A stretch of DNA of 7,082 nucleotides from Lachnospiraceae bacterium (lineage in GTDB: Bacteria; Bacillota_A; Clostridia; Lachnospirales; Lachnospiraceae): NCBI GenBank assembly GCA_009774655.1, contig VSOD01000220.1:1-7082 (forward strand). Reading direction: 5' to 3'. Both the position numbers and the translations under genes were made by a program. Below, one piece after another: positions 5,199-7,082 of this stretch (its first letter is position 1; each line of letters opens with the position of its first letter). The notes below the pieces were generated by a model, which was not told where the DNA came from, searched no databases, and worked only from the letters and a program-made list of their open reading frames with translations.

Positions 5199-5247
5199 GC
5201 ACTTGCTTATTCTATTATATTCTTAGAGAAAAAGCAAGTGCTTTTTT
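5199..5247 (+). terminator. Inverted repeat around the tRNA promoter, plus-strand terminator-like
   Basis: GCACTTGCTT (5199-5208) and AAGCAAGTGC (5232-5241) form a perfect 10-bp inverted repeat with 23 bases between, followed on the plus strand by TTTTTT (5242-5247). It looks like a terminator for plus-strand transcripts, yet no plus-strand gene leads into it. The arms also enclose the -10 and overlap the -35 of the tRNA promoter, so it may instead be an operator. Confidence 0.4.
5209..5237 (-). promoter_or_regulatory. Promoter candidate of tRNA-Glu
   Basis: The minus strand reads TTGCTT (5232-5237), a 17-base spacer and TAGAAT (5209-5214), placing the start near 5202 and leaving a leader of about 12 bases. 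An overlapping TATAAT (5214-5219) is an alternative -10. The -35 is weak, which fits with help from the A-tract region just upstream. Confidence 0.55.
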
Positions 5248-5285
5248 AAAATTTTTTCAAATTTTTTGTTTTTTTTCTGTTTTTT
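5242..5285 (-). promoter_or_regulatory. Phased A-tracts (curved DNA / UP-like element) upstream of tRNA-Glu
   Basis: Five runs of six or eight A on the minus strand lie at 5242-5247, 5252-5257, 5262-5267, 5269-5276 and 5280-5285, with centres 8-10 bp apart and the first three exactly 10 bp apart. A-tracts in helical phase bend DNA. The array covers about -40 to -84 relative to the inferred tRNA start, the zone where UP elements contact the RNA polymerase alpha subunits. The rest of the gap, 5286-5333, shows only a weak hairpin before TTTTT as a possible polC terminator. Confidence 0.6.
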
Positions 5286-5333
5286 GTAATCTGAACCCTC
5301 AAAAACCCCGTAACTGCGCCCTCCGGATCACCT

Positions 5334-7082
5334 CTAACTCACGAAGTCAAACAGGCTGATCTGGTTGGATTCCGGCAGGTTCCCCAGAATCCCCAGCGTA
5401 CTCATCAGATCGATGATCGTCTTGGACGCCTTCGTGCGCTGCCTGAAATCGTCTTTGCTGAGGAACGGGCCGTCCTTGGCCGCCTCCACGATGGCATCCG
5501 CCGCCTTCTCTCCCAGACCGTCGATGCTGCTTAGGGACGGCATCAGCTTCCCGTCCACGATCTGGAACAGCCGCGACTGCGCCGAGAAAAGATCGATGGG
5601 CACGAACTCAAACCCTCTGGCATACATCTCCTGCACGATCTTCATATCCTTGTTGGTGTCCTGCTCTTTCTTGGACAGAGTATCGCTTCTGCGCTTGTAA
5701 TCCGCCATCACGTTCTCCAGATGCTGCTGCCCCTGGCACATGATCTCATAGGAAAAAGCCGAAGCGCGGATACTGAAATAGGCCGCGTAGTACGCCAGCG
5801 GATAGTTGATCTTACAGTAGGCGATGCGCCAGGCCATCATGACATAGGCCGCCGCGTGGGCCTTCGGGAACATGTATTTGATCTTCTTGCAGGAGCCGAT
5901 ATACCAGTCCGGCACGCCCTTCTCCGTCATTGCCGTAATCCAGTCGTCTTTCAGGCCCTTGCCCTTACGGACGCTCTCCATGATCGTGAAGGACAAAGAC
6001 GGATCCACCCCTTTCTGCATCAAATAGATCATAATATCGTCACGACAACAGATGGCCGTGGAAATCGTGGCCTTGCCCTCCTCGATCAGCGTCTGGGCAT
6101 TCCCCAGCCACACATCCGTGCCGTGGGACAGGCCGGAAATCCGCACCAAGTCCGTAAAGCACTTGGGCTTCGCATCAATAACCATCTGGATAACGAACTC
6201 CGTACCGAACTCCGGCACGCCCAGGCACCCCAGCTTACAGCCGCCGATCTGCTCCGGCGTGATCCCCAGCGCCTCCGTTGACTGGAAAAGCGACATCACA
6301 CCCGGATCGTCCAGCGGGATCGTCACAGGGTCTATCCCCGTCAAATCCTGCAGCATACGGATCATGGTCGGATCATCGTGTCCCAGAATATCCAGCTTCA
6401 ACAGATTGTGGTCAATGGAATGATAGTCAAAATGGGTGGTAACGATATCCGTCGTCATATCGTTGGCCGGATGCTGTACCGGCGTAAAGGAGTTGATATC
6501 CTCCCCCACCGGCAGTACCACGATACCGCCCGGATGCTGGCCGGTACTCCTGCGGATTCCCGTGCATCCCGTCACGATGCGGTTGATCTCACAGACACGC
6601 TTATGCCTGCCCCGCTCCTCATAATAGTTCCGCACATAACCGAAGGCCGACTTGTCCGCCAGCGTACCGATGGTCCCGGCCCGGTAAGTCTGGCCGCTGC
6701 CGAAGATCACCTCCGTGTATTTGTGCGCCTTACTCTGATATTCGCCGGAAAAGTTCAGGTCGATATCCGGCTCCTTATCCCCCTTAAAGCCGAGGAAGGT
6801 CTCGAAAGGGATATCAAATCCTTCCTTGTCAAGGGGTGTGCCGCACTGCGGACAATTCTTATCCGGCATATCGCATCCCGCGCCGCCGCCGTAAGCCCTC
6901 ACTTCCTCGGAATCAAAATCATAATAGTGGCACTTTGGGCACAGGTAATGAGGGCTCAGGGAATTTACCTCCGTGATCCCCGCCATATTGGCCACAAAAG
7001 AACTTCCCACGGAACCGCTGGATATCTTAAGATATCCGTCCTCCACCGATTTCTACACCAGCTTCTGGGCGATAATATACAT
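5334..7082 (-). CDS. polC: DNA polymerase III PolC, C-terminal part, interrupted by an in-frame TAG
   Basis: PolC is the replicative DNA polymerase of low-GC Gram-positives. The 5' part lies outside the window; about 583 of the usual 1,440 or so codons are present. Numbering from the GTG codon at 7046, the zinc site is C36-x2-C39 and C65-x2-C68. The palm aspartates are D94 and D96 (EPDIDLNF) and D219 (LLKLDILGHDD), the latter 125 residues from D94 as in Geobacillus PolC. The fingers region (about 300-430) is fully conserved, a helix-hairpin-helix-like IDGLGEKAA follows at 508-516, and QISLF (562-566) near the C-terminus is the beta-clamp-binding motif. The exonuclease and PHP domains lie upstream. 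Odd: codon 7053-7055 is TAG in the conserved MYIIAQKLV-x-KS segment, and GSRGSVGSS reads ISSGSVGSS. The frame from 7046 down is intact and open. This is either a damaged copy or sequence error near the end. There is no obvious partner gene downstream. Confidence 0.9.
7020..7037. repeat. 18-bp perfect palindrome inside the conserved GSRGSVGSS region of polC
   Basis: GGATATCTTAAGATATCC is its own reverse complement over all 18 bases. It falls on codons that normally encode YLVGSR and encodes YLKISS here, so the palindrome and the loss of conserved residues coincide. Confidence 0.6.

Overview
The window looks like chromosomal DNA from an anaerobic gut-type member of the Clostridia, most likely Lachnospiraceae. 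The reasons are the PolC-type replicative polymerase, a PdaA-type deacetylase with the TFDCGYENG signature, purine-rich Shine-Dalgarno sequences close to consensus, moderate GC with GC-rich third codon positions, and an unnamed protein at the left end of a type I associate with this family. Family identifications are from memory of conserved motifs; no search was run.

Layout, left to right. 1-958 (+): the tail of an upstream region, a possible 12-codon ORF, and a 293-residue protein of unknown function with an acidic run followed by a basic helix. 959-1141: a convergent intergenic gap with a strong hairpin. 1142-1900 (-): a YfcE/MJ0936-type metallophosphoesterase with an extra C-terminal domain. 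2022-3098 (-): a PdaA-like lipoprotein deacetylase whose linker is built from a 60-bp tandem repeat. 3099-3674: a regulatory stretch without a complete gene. Read on the minus strand it holds a promoter, a short transcript ending in a 16-bp terminator hairpin, a fragment of a response-regulator receiver domain, and then four TGCATCA copies exactly 11 bp apart just upstream of a -10 box for the deacetylase gene. 3675-4958 (-): a c-di-GMP phosphodiesterase with a degenerate GGDEF domain and an EAL domain whose spacing is complete. 5047-5333 (-): tRNA-Glu(CTC) with its own terminator and a promoter backed by phased A-tracts. 5334-7082 (-): the C-terminal two fifths of DNA polymerase III PolC, with an in-frame TAG near the window edge.

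Everything from 1142 rightwards is on the minus strand, but it does not read as one operon. Terminators after the tRNA and before the receiver fragment, and separate promoters, split it into short units: polC; tRNA-Glu; EAL protein; short RNA; deacetylase with or without phosphoesterase. The window mixes replication, translation, cell-wall remodelling and c-di-GMP turnover, with no mobile element, CRISPR array or defence cassette.

The signals I would check first are the PHO-box-like repeat array upstream of the deacetylase, the promoter-to-terminator short RNA beside it, the curved-DNA tract behind the tRNA promoter, and the cluster of damage in the most conserved part of polC in the last 70 bases. 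That cluster is either a real lesion or a sequence error near a contig end.
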